A DNA stretch of 64,000 bases from Leptodontidium sp. MPI-SDFR-AT-0119 (lineage: Eukaryota > Ascomycota > Leotiomycetes > Helotiales > Leptodontidiaceae): the NCBI GenBank assembly GCA_020726505.1, contig JAHLEZ010000012.1:620001-684000 (forward strand), given 5' to 3'. The position numbers and the translations under genes were made by a program. Shown one piece after another: positions 20,831 to 32,817 of the stretch. Positions within the stretch are counted from its first letter, which is position 1. Each line of letters starts with the position of its first letter. Below the pieces are notes generated by a model. The model was not told the origin of the DNA. It saw nothing but the letters and a program-made list of their open reading frames with translations, and ran no database searches.

Positions 20831-22244
20831 ATTTTCGCGTTTTCTTCAGTTCCCCTCCACCGCCTGTGAAGGAATGAGTTTGGAAGGGGGTTCTAGAATT
20901 GGGCACACCTTGCCCAACGTGGCGGGACGACGCAAGGCCTAAGAGTACCTAAGGTCATGAAATTCGAGGAACCAGCCGCGTAATATACTATAACGTTTGT
21001 TTATTATCGTGATTTCAAGTATAATATATAGAAATATCCCATCCTTAAGCCGCCGTAACAAAATTGAAGTCAAAGGCTTCTTTTTCGCTATTGGAATTCC
21101 AAGACCCACGCTCGGCTTTATAGGCGAAACGGATGCGTGGAATCAGCCTTCTTGGGGATACAGCTTGCTTGAGGAAGCAATGCTAGTCTGATCAGCCAAT
21201 ATTCGCAATACACCATCTAGTTGCTCCTTACATTTATCAAACTCTCAAACGACCCTTCTAGAGTACATGAGATAAAATCAATCGTGTCCTTAGACTATTT
21301 CTCATTATCTGGGGTGAGTTGATAGCGAGAAAGCATCATTTCTTCTATGATTTCAGCCAAAATTGGAAAATCCAATAGAACCTATGAGACTTTAGGGACC
21401 TCATATAGTCCATTATACTTGAGCTCTCGAGGATCTAGGACTGTGACGAATAGATAAGCACAAGTTGTGTGTCATATGTGGGATGAACCAACCTAGTTTA
21501 ATATCTCTATCAAGAGACAACCAGATGTTTTCTTGCGAGAGGTCTCTACAAGAAAGCCTAAGCGAAGAGACATAAGCCACGCCTTTTAGAACCTGCTACT
21601 ATCAGCTATTGCGTCGTGAGTGAGTGAGGGTAACTAGTACTTCGAAAGTATTAGCGCTATCTCTCGCTCTTCGAGATCATATTTCTGGAAATTTAACTGA
21701 GCGAAAGAGACGTCAAGATGTTCCACGACAAGAAAAATCCTGCCATCATAATAATAAATCTCTTCGATAGCTGCGATGTTTAAATGCTTAATCTAGGGAA
21801 GAATTGGCGGGTCCCCTAAAACTTCAAAAGGAGAAACCTCTCGAATATCGGCAAGCTAAAAGGACGATGCTTTGCGCAGGGTTAATGTGGTCTGGCCAAG
21901 ATGTCGAATGTAGTTATAGTCATCCCACGGATTCTTGAGTAATACCCTAAGCGCACTTCGGACTTTCTGGGGAGTTCTTGAATTTGTCGAACTTGAAGAA
22001 GCCCTCGTCAATATCATCAGATGGGCGGCGCCAAAAGGCTTGAACCCTTCGCAAATGACGGAGTACTAGTTGGCTCATTGTATCAATAACAGGGAAATTG
22101 CTTACTGTCTTTTAGGAGACGTCTCAATCTTCTCGGAGAGTATTATAATCGAGAATGCATGAAGAACGAGATCCGTAGTTGTTGCCAGCCGTTTTGTGGT
22201 GCTTGTCACTAGTCTCAGGTGGATATTTTAAGCGAGGTGGCATG
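20831..22244 (-). pseudogene. Kinase-bearing dispersed repeat, copy 1 (decayed fungal protein kinase)
   Basis: The minus strand starts at 22244 with MPPRLKYPPETSDKHHKTAG and ends in stops within about 40 codons, but in-register segments continue: LRRVQAFWRRPSDDIDEGFF, KHLNIAAIEEIYYYDGRIFL then VVEHLDVSFAQLNF (about 21690-21790), and RDLSQENIWLSLDRDIKL (about 21495-21550), the kinase catalytic loop equivalent. LDPRELKYNGLYEVPKVS follows. Stops sit where Trp or Gln would be expected. The 3' third (20831-21190) is conserved with copy 2 but not obviously coding. Catalysis would be Ser/Thr phosphorylation; this copy is dead. Copy 2 lies at 40386-41810. Confidence 0.7.
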
Positions 22245-22388
22245 GTTGCCCACCTTAAATAAGTGCGTGCGACAACGCCGAGGATCCACGCCTCTTTGCT
22301 CTCTCCGTACCTCTCGGTCGTTCGCCACATCTACTCTCAAAGCCACAGCCTCCATACAAGAAACCCGTCAATTAGTCGCGTAGCCAAG

Positions 22389-22760
22389 ATGCCTACGTCT
22401 AGTAAAGAGTCGTCCTCATACCGTTCGCAGAGGCGTACCGTGGGAGATTTATCACTGCTTGAGAAACTGGACACCATTTTTATTATTTTGGCAGTTTGTC
22501 AGTTCACCCTACTCTGCACTTCATGAGAACAATACTTACCAAATTATCCAGTGACCACTGCAATTGGAGCCCTCCTCACAGGCCCTTTTCGATCCAAGAC
22601 TTAGCAGCCTCGCTTCGTATTTAGGGTTTAAAACATACTTGCCGATCTCTGTCAAAGTGGTGTGATATATGGTTTAATAATATAAGCCACTTCGGAAACA
22701 CCAAGCCACACACCTTTCAACTGCCCTCATCTTCCCTACGCTTTGCCTTCAGCCTCGATT
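22389..22760 (+). pseudogene. Alpha/beta-hydrolase N-terminal fragment
   Basis: MPTSSKESSSYRSQRRTVGD begins at 22389 and continues SLLEKLDTIFIILAVC; after a break the sequence reads VTTAIGALLTGPFRSK (about 22550-22600). This layout (a hydrophobic N-terminal helix followed by a TGPFR motif) is the usual start of fungal esterase/lipase-type alpha/beta hydrolases. No catalytic GDSAG or downstream region is present. A truncated relic, identified from the general pattern only. Confidence 0.35.
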
Positions 22761-23639
22761 ACCTGAAATGATAATTGGCAAGATGTCCACCTAATAGTAT
22801 ACATCTTTTATCTACCTCCTTTAATTATGAAAGGTTTTCTACCCTAACGTCCCCAGAACCCGAGACGCAAAAGGGAGAAGGAATAGTTAAACTCAGCCTA
22901 AATAAAGAGATCAGAGAGATCGATCTGCGAAGGAGGGAAAGTTATTAGAAGCAGTTCAGTAGTCGATTATAAGTATCTTGCAGGCTCCCTCTCTTGTTGT
23001 GTAGTGTTAGGTACTGCCCATCTACAACATACGAAAAATCAAGTTCGGATAGTAGGGTATACTAGCACGTGATCACATCACAACTTAATAATAGTGTAAT
23101 AGTGAAAGAACTCTCTTGAGTTATAAAAGGAAAATATCCGCAAATTAGGCGCGTGAACGACGATGTGAACGTAGTTTCTAATGAGAGAGGTTCTACAATA
23201 TGCGACTATGCGCCACAAAACTTGCACTGTAAGCAAATGTGAATGAGGTTTCGGAGGCTGCCTCCTGTGATTTTGCGATGTACAACAAAACCTGCAGCAC
23301 CGAAGCGATGCGCTTTTTTACAAAAGAAAGCACGTGGAGTCTTAGCGGGCAACCAAGTAGCTCTAAACTCGATTAAAGTGATTGCGCCTTTAAGACTAAA
23401 CGGCTATAGACCCTTTAATGTAATTATTACTAATGAGTGATCAACTGTAAAAAAAGTCCAGTCTCTCAATCTGGCATTTCGTTCATCAGGCACTAATACA
23501 GACGAACATTACTTTAATTAATCATCCATCCGCACACCGGAATATTCTCGTTACTAGTGCGACCCTTGACGCCCGCCCTGTGAATACTTTAATCGGTTAG
23601 TCTCGAGGCCTTGTAATAGCGGCTATATTAGAGTCGCGG
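22761..23639. other. Decayed sequence, nothing recognised
   Basis: Rich in stops in all frames. A short plus frame at 23243-23440 has no recognisable domain. Confidence 0.5.
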
Positions 23640-25690
23640 AAAGGGTTACTTGCCAACAGAAGGAGGCTCCTCCAGATCTATTACCTTACTAGCAAAGGAC
23701 AATTCACGAAGAGAAGAATCAAACTTTTGGCCCCGAAAACTTGTTTTGAATACACTTCAATTTGTGTTAAGCAAATTCCGAATCTGCAGCAGGCTCTGCG
23801 TATCCCTCTCCTTAGCTAATAGGACCCCTAGCGATCTCGTACCAGGACAAGGCTCAAGAAACCCAAAAGCGCTGCCTTCGATAGCCCATTCGGAAGAGAA
23901 CGACGGAACATACTTCAAATGGATCTAGTCGATAGGTTGTGTGTACGTAGGCCGGGTACACGCATCGAGGAAATCATCCATCCGATAGACTTTTAGTGGC
24001 CGCGGTATAGCCATGAATTCTGTTAGATTCCAGGGAAGGCGGATAGAGCATTCGTTTGAAGTTCGTCGTAGTATTTCCTGAAGTGTACTTGCAATAGGGA
24101 AACCAACCCGAGACTGCGTCAGAACTTCTATCCTAAATTGTACAGCTTCGAATCCATCTTTACCACTACCTTCCATGCCACCAGGGAAGAATCGGGCAAT
24201 AATATCGGTCAGGTAAAGAACTACAAACATCTGCAGGACTGGCTAGTAGCGGCAAGTGTACTAGGTTCAGTAATGTTCATCGAGCAGGAAAAGTCCTTGT
24301 TACGCATGGCTCCAAATAGTCTCCTTAACCAGGGATAATGGGAAGCCTTCGAAGTCAAGCAAAGGACGAAGTAGCAGGATAACTGTGTTCGAGTATAATA
24401 TTCTACTAACTCGTTATTCGATGGTTCAGTACTTGATTAGCAGACCTACAGCAGAGAGAGCACATGTGGAAGTGCTTGACTGTCATTTTCGGTGTTACCA
24501 ATGACGCTCAGAAGCTCTTCCCGCCAGGTCATAAGTCTGCCATACTAGTAGAGGAGATGGCGCGCAGAGATCTAGAGACCTAGTCGAGTATACATCATTG
24601 TGGTCACATCTCGAATGATCGCTATTAATTTCGTTTTTTCTTAGTTTGTTGTTGCAAACAAGCCTGGCCAGGCAAGGCATTAATCATTAACATAACGATG
24701 AAAGTACCATTTGGCACCATCTTGCTCGTTATCATTCCCCTCAAAACTATTATAAGACGCAGAGTTAATAGTTAGTAGTACTTAGAAGGTCACCTGCGCC
24801 CATTCACTGAGTTCATTAGCAAAGATAAAAGTGCGGAAGGGCGCATACTGACATGTTCAAATTTTATACCCCACGCACAGTATTCTTCTAAACCTCCGCA
24901 AATCCGTCGCTTTCCTGGCAGAGAAAACCTACTAGACTGTTTGTGGCTACCCTCAGGTAAGACGATGCGCGCAATGAGTTAGCACGAGCACAGTCTACCA
25001 AAAACATGACTACAAATGCTTGTACGGTCGTAATCCTCTTGTCGCCGGGATCGATATTTGCACAGACTGCATCACTAAACTCTCCGCCGAGCCGTTCGAG
25101 GTCAGTCTCGTCTGCCTCTGCCGCAGAACTTAGATAGCATGCCATGGCACAAATTGCGTTAACGAGAACAGACGAGCAATAATTATCCAATTGTCGTTTA
25201 TAGCTGTCGGCGAAACAGTCCTCGCTAAATAACGTATGTACTAGATAAACCCACGCAAAGTACAACTGGAATAAATAATCCAGAACTACTGTATCTAAAG
25301 TCACAGATGTCCATCTGCTCGTTGAGGAGACGCCACTCATTTCGTGATCCGATCCCTTAAATGTAGAATGCCGAGACTCCCTAGGCGAAAGCGTCTCGAA
25401 CTCGTCCATTAGGGCTCGACCCAGCCAATCCACGATACTCTGGTATGTCTCGCCATACTTGAGCCACCCGAGAATATCGGGAACCTTCTCATCGGTAGAG
25501 AGGGCTTGTAGAATATGTCCGGTCAAATGGTCCTTAACCCTAAGCTCCTTGATCTCCTTAACCAATTCCTCTTTCGCATACTTAATATGAACCTCGTAGA
25601 TGCACCTAGAGGTCTCCCTTCGCGTCACACATCTTTTGCATAGTTTTGAACTATCACACTGGAAGAGTTAGCGCAGATCCTCGAAGTAGC
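23640..25690 (-). pseudogene. Zn2Cys6 transcription factor, decayed
   Basis: Reading 25690 downwards, the second half of a Zn2Cys6 cluster is visible (CDSSKLCKRC then TSRCIYEV), then KYAKEELVKEIKELRVKDHL, the middle homology region LLSTDEKVP-like with GETYQSIVDWLGRALMDEFE, LDYLFQLYFAWVYLVHTLFS and VNAICAMACYLSS (frame 25628-24888). After a gap the C-terminal part resumes at 24230-23925 with FFPGGMEGSGKDGFEAVQFR and MDDFLDACTRPTYTQPID, and scattered matching residues continue to about 23650. The first cluster cysteines lie beyond a stop, and the 25628 frame starts with GTG. Total span fits a regulator of about 680 residues. It once bound DNA through paired CGG sites; now it is broken. Confidence 0.65.
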
Positions 25691-26239
25691 ATTGTGCACT
25701 ACGCGCAAATGTCAACGTCAGACCATACAGGAAAAAGCTAACCTTTACTCTAGCCTTCTTACAGCCGAGACAAGCATTCTGTGTTACGGATCCTGGGGCC
25801 CTTCGGCGTTTAATAGGCCAGGTACTGTTCTCTGCAGCTTCTTTCTCACAGTTCCGGCGTTAACTAAATCCCATGGATTCAGACGGGGATTAATATAGAT
25901 CGCTCGTCGAAGCGCTGTTATCTCCAAGTGAGGGACGAATTTTGCGAAACGACATAACTAGTAGGGGATAGTCTATGCCATACAAGAAATTCTTGGCGGA
26001 TAGAGATGCACAGGCTAGAGCTAAGTAGCATAAGTAACACGAAGTCTCCAGAGTATACCAGCGCGAACCATAGATTACCAGGCGTCGCGGGCTAGCACAC
26101 AGTATTACTCATGGCAGAACGCGCAAGGAAGGACGTCTTAGAAGACTCCATAGTTCACTTCACGTATGGCGGCGGAGGGGTAGTCTGGTGTAGGATTGGA
26201 ATCAAGCAGTGGTGCATGGCTGAGAAGGTGAGTTGCCCA
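25691..26239. other. Intergenic or decayed sequence
   Basis: No gene recognised; stops in all frames. Confidence 0.5.
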
Positions 26240-28388
26240 CATTCATTCATTCATTTATTCATACTCGGTTCCAGCTGTCCACCGTAGGACTGCTATGCCG
26301 GCATGGTCCAGCTTCGGCGCCAGTTGCCGAAGTGCGCGTTACCGCATTCGGTAATTCGCACTTCACTTCATCACTTTGCAGTGACCAGCAACCTCCTCCA
26401 CTGGACGGTCTAGCTCCTATCTACGACTATTTACATAGGCGTCTCAAGGAGTGCTTTGCTTCGTCCTTTGACAGTGTATCAGGCTCTTTGGCTGCCACTT
26501 CTGCTAGCCATCTCGTGTCTCCGTACCTTCAGTCTTCCCCCAGCGCTCCACTTCGTCTCTTTGCTCTACATCGCAACTCCGAAACTGCCCAAGGAGGCGC
26601 GTCTGTTCCATAAATCTGATTGCCTTTGTGACTAGTTTTGGCTCGTTCAAGATTGCCCTCAGGTCTATTCGTCCTCCCCTCCCAAACACCCTTCGCCGCA
26701 CGTCGTTGTATGTCCGACACCTCAGCAACATGTGGTCCACAGTTTGCCGTCCTTCGCCGCAGTGGCATCCGGAGCCGTCGACTTCCGGCACTCTTCTCTT
26801 CCACAGGAAGTCTCTCAGCCCAATTTTCTCTGTGCGCATCTGGATGAGCAGAGCAGTCTGCCACTTCTTTAGTCCATGGTGTAGTCGCATGATCTTGTGT
26901 GATGGCTGCGGGGTATGCTTGAATGTGGTTCTTCCTCTCGTTTCCACTTTCCAACTGTTTGTCCATTCGGCTCTTGTCTGCCTCCTGACCCAGGTCTTCA
27001 AGGTTGCTTGCAAATGATATGTCCTTGTCTGTATGGAGTTCTCGTTTCCCTGGCTAGCTCCTGCATTTTGTTTGGCTGCTCTCTTGGCCGCTCTGTCTGC
27101 GGCTTCGTTTCCCAAGATGCCCGTGTGGGCTGGCACCCATCTTAACTCGACTCGCGTCCCACGATCTCCTTGGAGTTTGTCTATGAGTTGTATCGCGTCA
27201 GCTACGATGTACGCACCTGATCTGCCAGTTGGTTTCTGAAATGTCCGGATAGCTGCTTGGTTGTCTGTGAAGATGATCAACCTGTCTTTCTTGCTTCCTC
27301 TCTCTGCGTCTTCGTCTGCAATTTGAAGGGCCAGCCTGATGCCTTGTAGTTCTGCGGCATATACGGTTGAGGTTTCACTGTCCCCCATGTACGCCAGTTT
27401 TGAACATCTAGCTAGGGGTGATACTGCTGCAGCTCCCACATGGTTGTTAATTCCGCTGCCGTCAGTGTAGACGAAGAGGCTATTCGAGGGGTGCTTGAGG
27501 AACTCCTTGTGTTGGGTTCTAGCCGTTTCGGCGCTGATGCTATCCTTACGATCGGTCCTTGCCACCATAGTGGTACAAGAAGCGGTGGGATAATCTCTTG
27601 GTCCTCAATCGACGCTCCGCGACGCTGACGAAGACGCCTGTACGTGTGTTCCAGAGGGCTCAGGTATGGTTCCTTTCTCCATCGGCTCCTCGCGGTCCTG
27701 AGGAGTTGGAAGTCCGCCAAGGCTGGTGTTCTGGCTGAAGAGATAATCCCCTGCTGACCGTCTCGGCGCTTGTCTTCCAAATCTGGTGTTCCACGGGAAG
27801 GAGGTGGAGCTCTACATCCAGGGCCGGGCCTGACGTTGCCTTGTATGCTCCCCCAATGATTCTGGCCGCATTTACTTGGAGTGATTTGAGTGAATCAATG
27901 GTTTGTTTTGTGTACCCTTCTCCATGCTCGTGGGCAACAGACCATACAAAGCAGCCGTACATCATCTGGGGGATGACAACGGCTTGGTAGATCTTCCTGA
28001 GTTCAGCAACTCGTACTCCCCAAGTAGAACCGGCTAGACTTACTAGTGCACCAATAGACTTCGAGGTCTTTATCTTCAGGTTCTAGATGTGCAGTTTCCA
28101 GTTCAGCGACGTGTCGAGCGTGACCCCAAGGTATTTGCTGCTTTCGGATGGGGGTATGATTGTCTGTTCTATTTGTATGTGGCGGTCGACATCTGCTACT
28201 TGACGCCTCCTTGTGTGGTGGGTGAGCTGGAACTTGCTTGGGGCGAACACGGATGCATGCTTCTTTGCCCAAATCATCGCTCGTTGCATGGCCTTCTCTA
28301 GTCCATTGCAGGTCTCTATCAAGTCGGCGTTGTAGTACAGGTACAAAATAGGCGACAGCGGTGATCCTTGAGGAATGCCGGTGCGGCG
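26240..28388 (-). mobile_element. Tad1-like non-LTR retrotransposon (LINE), 5'-truncated
   Basis: The minus strand begins abruptly at about 28388 inside the reverse transcriptase (GIPQGSPLSPILYLYYNADL; YNAD is the catalytic box), runs through the RT thumb and RNase H region, and ends in a short ATGA-type tandem tail at about 26243-26264. A 5' truncation with an A-rich or short tandem 3' tail is typical of target-primed LINE insertion. I could not identify a target-site duplication. Confidence 0.8.
26504..27568 (-). pseudogene. LINE RNase H and C-terminal zinc-knuckle region
   Basis: The longest uninterrupted part of the LINE polyprotein. RNase H catalytic acidic residues are visible in order: VYTDGSGINN (Asp), YAAELQGIRLAL (Glu), IIFTDNQAAI (Asp) and WVPAHTGILGNEAADRAAKR (Asp). 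It is followed by CHCGEGRQTVDHMLLRC, the Cys/His motif typical of Tad1/I-type C termini. RT parts lie upstream in other frames (28083-28346: YLYYNADLIETCNGLEKAMQ; 27660-27965: MMYGCFVWSVAHEHG), so at least two frameshifts separate RT from RNase H. No full-length ORF remains. Confidence 0.8.
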
Positions 28389-30179
28389 GAGGATTTATAT
28401 TTAACTAACGCTAAATACAAAGTAGGGTGCGGCGTGCTCCTTCCTATGCTAAAGCCCCTACAACATCTTTCCCACTCAATGCTCGATCAAGTCGGCATGC
28501 TTTTGCTTCGAGGGTTCCAGCGGACTAGACCTTCACCCTATGTCTCCCCCGCAGTTTGCTCCTTAAGCCTACCCCGTATAACTACCTAACTAGACTCTAA
28601 TACGCTCTTATAAACCGACACACGCATCCGTCCTCTCGGGCTATATAGACAGTGTCACATAAGTCAATCTCCCTAGCATGCCCAACTACTAGGAAACCAC
28701 CTAACTGTCGCTGCCATTATATGCCTCGCCCCATAGCTGTTTCAAGGCCGCTTCGCGATACCTTGCCGGATCTCTCCTCTCCATTAGGGCCGACTGTGTC
28801 TCGCAGAAGTTTCTATACTAGAACCTAAGCCTACGGCTCTAATATAGTGTTTCCCTCGTACTAACCAAAGTGCGTGCTTGTTCTCCTTAATATACTTAAT
28901 CCGCTAGCTTACTATTGGCAACGCTTATGCCCCGGCCTCCACCAAAGTTCTAGCCTTCCTGCCATGTATACTGTGAGCTCGCGTTTCGTGATAGGTATAT
29001 AGAGTACTCCCGCGGGTTCGTCCTCGGGCCTGCCTCTATATAGTCTTCTTGAGCCAACTGTCGTTGTGCTATCTAACTGTTCCCTCTAACCGTGTACCCT
29101 CTATCGCCATAACCCCCTCTAGGCTCGCCTACTCCCGTAGTGCTCCAAACTCTGGCTTCCTCCTTCTTTAACAGTTGCCCTACTTCTCTCTTATATTAAG
29201 CCCTCCTAACTACGTTCGCCCCTCATTAAATGCTACCGTCGAAACGAGAGCACACATCTTCTGAGCCCCGGCCGGTCAGTGAAAACGCTACAACCTCACC
29301 CCAGAGGTGTCCTATCCGTCCAACGCGGGCATTGCTCCCTGGGCTACTATTAGTATAGATCTAAGTAGTATACTTGCTTGCGAGGCAGGGAATTAAATGG
29401 TCGGATGGTTTTAATACCCATTTTGCTAGTAGTCCTCTGTTTTAGATAAGACGGCGTATGGCATCACAAGAGGAGCCTTGACGCTACACCACTACCTCAC
29501 TAGCTCCAGCCGAATGCGCTTGTCTCCCGTTGGCTCTGTATTATACCTAAGTTGATACAGGTTCGTAGCCAGCACCACGGACAGGTGGGAGTTCGACTTT
29601 GCTGGCCATTTTGGACCAGCTGTTGGCTAAATCAAAAATGGGTGACTGACACGTGCGGGTCAAGCTAGGCCAGCTTAGGAAAATGAAAAAGGGAAGTGAA
29701 AGGGGTAATCGAGTAAACACAGCGTCGGTACCGGTGACTTCTCTTTGTTTGTGGTGGTATTGACAATGCTTCATATTTCATCGTTTCGAAGCGCTGGGTC
29801 TACAGTCTTACTTCTTTGGGGCGTTAGAGGAAGATCTCAATGCCGGATTATCCCCCAACAGCCCCCATGCCGAGCATTCGCCACTCAGACTACAGGAGTG
29901 GGATACAAAATGGGATGGACAAAAGGTATCTATGAGTGAACCAACGCTTGGGGTTTGAGATATATGTGAGATCTGAATACTGTTCAAAGTGCAATACCTG
30001 TATAAATGACTCGGGAACTCCGATGCTTAGAAGTAGCCAGGCTTGACTAGACGCTGAAATAGGTGTTGAATCGCTAACTTCGTAAAGTCGCTACGGTTCC
30101 TGGCTTACGGCTCCGAACAAGACCCCGCCGGAATAAGCAACCACTAAATTCCGCTGAGAGCTTCTTAGCGAGAAATCTA
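28389..30179. other. Decayed sequence, then promoter region of the Zn2Cys6 gene
   Basis: 28390-29560 is dense in TAG/TAA in all frames and has a RIP-like look; I could not identify its origin. 29560-30179 shows nothing recognisable apart from being upstream of the regulator gene. Confidence 0.45.
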
Positions 30180-32470
30180 ATGCTGACCTCCTTGCTCCAG
30201 ATCTCTGCAACCTTCTTAATGGCAGAATATCGACGGCAATATTTCGAATCCTACCTCAACATGATGCCGTCAAGTCCACTTTCACTTGACAAGTCATCAC
30301 ATAACAACAACAACAATGACAGCTGCAGAGCATGCGGCATCTGCTCACGCGCCAAGGTCAAATGTGTCTTCGAACACGAGAAGGGAGATAAATGTCAGAG
30401 GCACGTCCAAGCCCTTCTTCAAGTGTTTTTAATTGACTCAATTAGATGTCAACGGTTAGAGAGAGCCTGCGAGCCATCGACCGCTCAAGATCGCCGCACA
30501 AGAAAGCGGCGACCAAAAGCTACGACGTACGTTTCGTATCCCGCAATTTCGTTCGCAAATCTAATGGTTCAGTCATGTTCCGAAGTCACATGTAGAGAAG
30601 CTGGAGCAAAAATTGGACGGTCTTGTGAATCTCATCAAATCCACACAAGATCCGAAATTTCAGAATATCATCTCAAGTCAGAACTCCTCCACCTCCTTGA
30701 GCAGCACGACTCCCTCAACACAACATGCCGACATGTCTATTTCCCCACATGCTATTCCCATGGCACCGCCTCAAAGTCCCCTCCATCTCCTATCAGGCTC
30801 AAGCTATGACGCCGAAAGCCAAGTACCAAGTTTCATCGAGGCAAACGTACTCCTGAATTTCTTCCGTGAGGAGATGATCTCGAAATTCCCCTTTGTTGTC
30901 CTCTCACGCGACATTTCGGCAGAGGAGCTTTATGAATCGAGACCCTTTTTATATGTTTCGATTCTCACCGTTACTGTTCGAGACAGTGTTCTGCAAGTTG
31001 CACTTGGGAAAATTGTGATGAAGCAGCTTGCCGAGAAGATGTTTGTTTCAGGGGAGAGAAGTTTAGATCTTCTCTTTGGTATTCTGACATATGCTGGATG
31101 GTAAGACCTCGCACTCTGAGTCCGGTCGTAGACGAAATTTTGAGTAAAGACTGACTTTCTCAGGTGTTATCATCATCTTTGGTGCTTTCCTCAACTGACA
31201 AGTCTTCTGTCAGTAGGATGTGAGTTTTTGTACCCTTCAACGTCCATGCTCTCAGAAATGTGATTTTCGAAATAAATGGTCATGAGGTGATGCTTAGGTG
31301 CTAAATTCTTTCATAGTGACTCTGATCTATGACCTCGGTTTACACCGACCGTTGCCCAAACCTTCATCGAACAGAAACCTCTGGGAAGAAACCTTGCGGG
31401 ATATGTGTCTTATTACAAACTCCTCCACCCAAAACACAAGAACACTCGACGAACAAAGAGCATTTTTGGGGTTTTACTTCTTATCATCTGTGTAAGTCAG
31501 CCGCTCACTTTGACAAATAATTTATTCATACCAAGTCCCATGCAGTTGCAGCACATTCTGCAGGAAAGTCGAAACGTTCCAAATATACTCCCCATATGTT
31601 GAGGAGTGTGTCAAATCTTTGAAACAGTCCGGAGAAAACCCGAATGACATCTCAGCTGTGGCGCTCGTCAAACAACAAATCATCTCCGAGCGCACTCATC
31701 AGTGCTCGTGGCACTGTAAAATGGAACCCCGCGAGGTCAATGCAAGCACGATGTTCATGCTTGGTGCTTTGGAGCAAGAATTAAAACAGTCCCGTCAGAA
31801 TCTGCCCCTTCTGCAAGCTGACACGGGTAAATTTGGCTCCGAACTCAGGCAGGTGTGTCTGCTGACAGTGTTTTTAGCATTCATTCACATGCATTTTCAC
31901 ACCACCGAAATCTCGCTTTACGAGGCTGGTCTTTGCAAATCACGATCTAACAACGATACAATGTCATCCTTCGCACGTCTGAAGCTGCTCTGTAGTTGCC
32001 TCGAGGCTTGTAAGTCTTTCTTCGAAGTTTTCTTCTCAATACCCGCAGCCGACTACGCCAAGCTACCTATGCCCACATGGCCGACAGTAAAGTACTGCAT
32101 CACCAACCTCCTCTCATTATCCACCTTTGAACATCCAGATTGGAATCTTGCCCAAGTCCGAGGTACAATAGACTTTGTCACGACCATGGGCCTAGCTGTC
32201 GAACGACTCGAAAACGTAAGCTCAATCCCCGGCAACGAAAAGATCGACATGTTTGCACGAACGGGTAAGATGATGGGCCGAGTCAAGGTTTTCCTCGAAG
32301 GGAAAATCTTCTCTCAAGCTCAGACTGCTGGTACAGGGGCGGATCAGATGGAAGGGTTCCACCCCGCGCCCGGCCCAGAGGATTTGTCACAATTTTTCCA
32401 ATTCCTTGATGATACATTTATGGGAGATATGACAGGCTATTTGGATTATCAATCGCAACCTGTTGATTGA
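30180..32470 (+). CDS. Zn2Cys6 fungal-type transcription factor next to an MFS transporter
   Basis: My six-exon model gives 656 residues. The DNA-binding cluster is CGICSRAKVKC, then CQRCQRLERAC after splicing, followed by the basic linker RRTRKRRPKAT and a coiled coil (KLEQKLDGLVNLI). The fungal-specific regulatory domain follows: FFREEMISKFPFVVL, VTLIYDLGLHRPLP, FLGFYFLSS, TFCRKVETFQ and IYSPYVEECVKSL. Introns: 30401-30445 (GC...AG; it cuts the zinc cluster between CQR and CQR and is required to restore the sixth cysteine), 30531-30597, 31101-31163, about 31213-31297 and 31492-31551. An ATG at 30219 (MAEYRRQYFESYL) is an alternative start. It should bind CGG motifs in the nucleus; the MFS gene 347 bp downstream on the same strand is the obvious candidate target. 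Confidence 0.85.
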
Positions 32471-32817
32471 TACCAATCTAGTCCCGGACGGCATGACCGT
32501 TGGTGGTCCGTAGAATTGATGCCCAGAGACGGGACATCGGGGTGTGGCCGACGTGCCCGCTCGAGCCAATCAGGAAGCGAGCGAAGCCAAAAATCGGGAA
32601 CGGGTCACCTTCGGGACATGTTGATCACTCTTAACACGTCCTGATTAAAGTCAAAGAGGCGCCTGTACAGTTCTCTTGGACACACAAGCCTGTTGTGTTC
32701 AATCGTAGACTTCAGCCCTCCCCTTTTCTGACCAAACTTGGTCAACTTACCGCCTCGTTCCACTCAACACCAACTTGCGTTTTGCAAACGTCAACCACAA
32801 GCTACACACATATTAAC
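32471..32817. promoter_or_regulatory. Intergenic promoter of the MFS transporter
   Basis: 347 bp between the regulator stop and the MFS start. It contains an inverted CGG pair, CGGCATGACCG, at 32489-32499 (CGG-N5-CCG), a possible Zn2Cys6 site, about 320 bp upstream of the ATG. The assignment rests on the motif and on the neighbouring regulator only. Confidence 0.3.
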
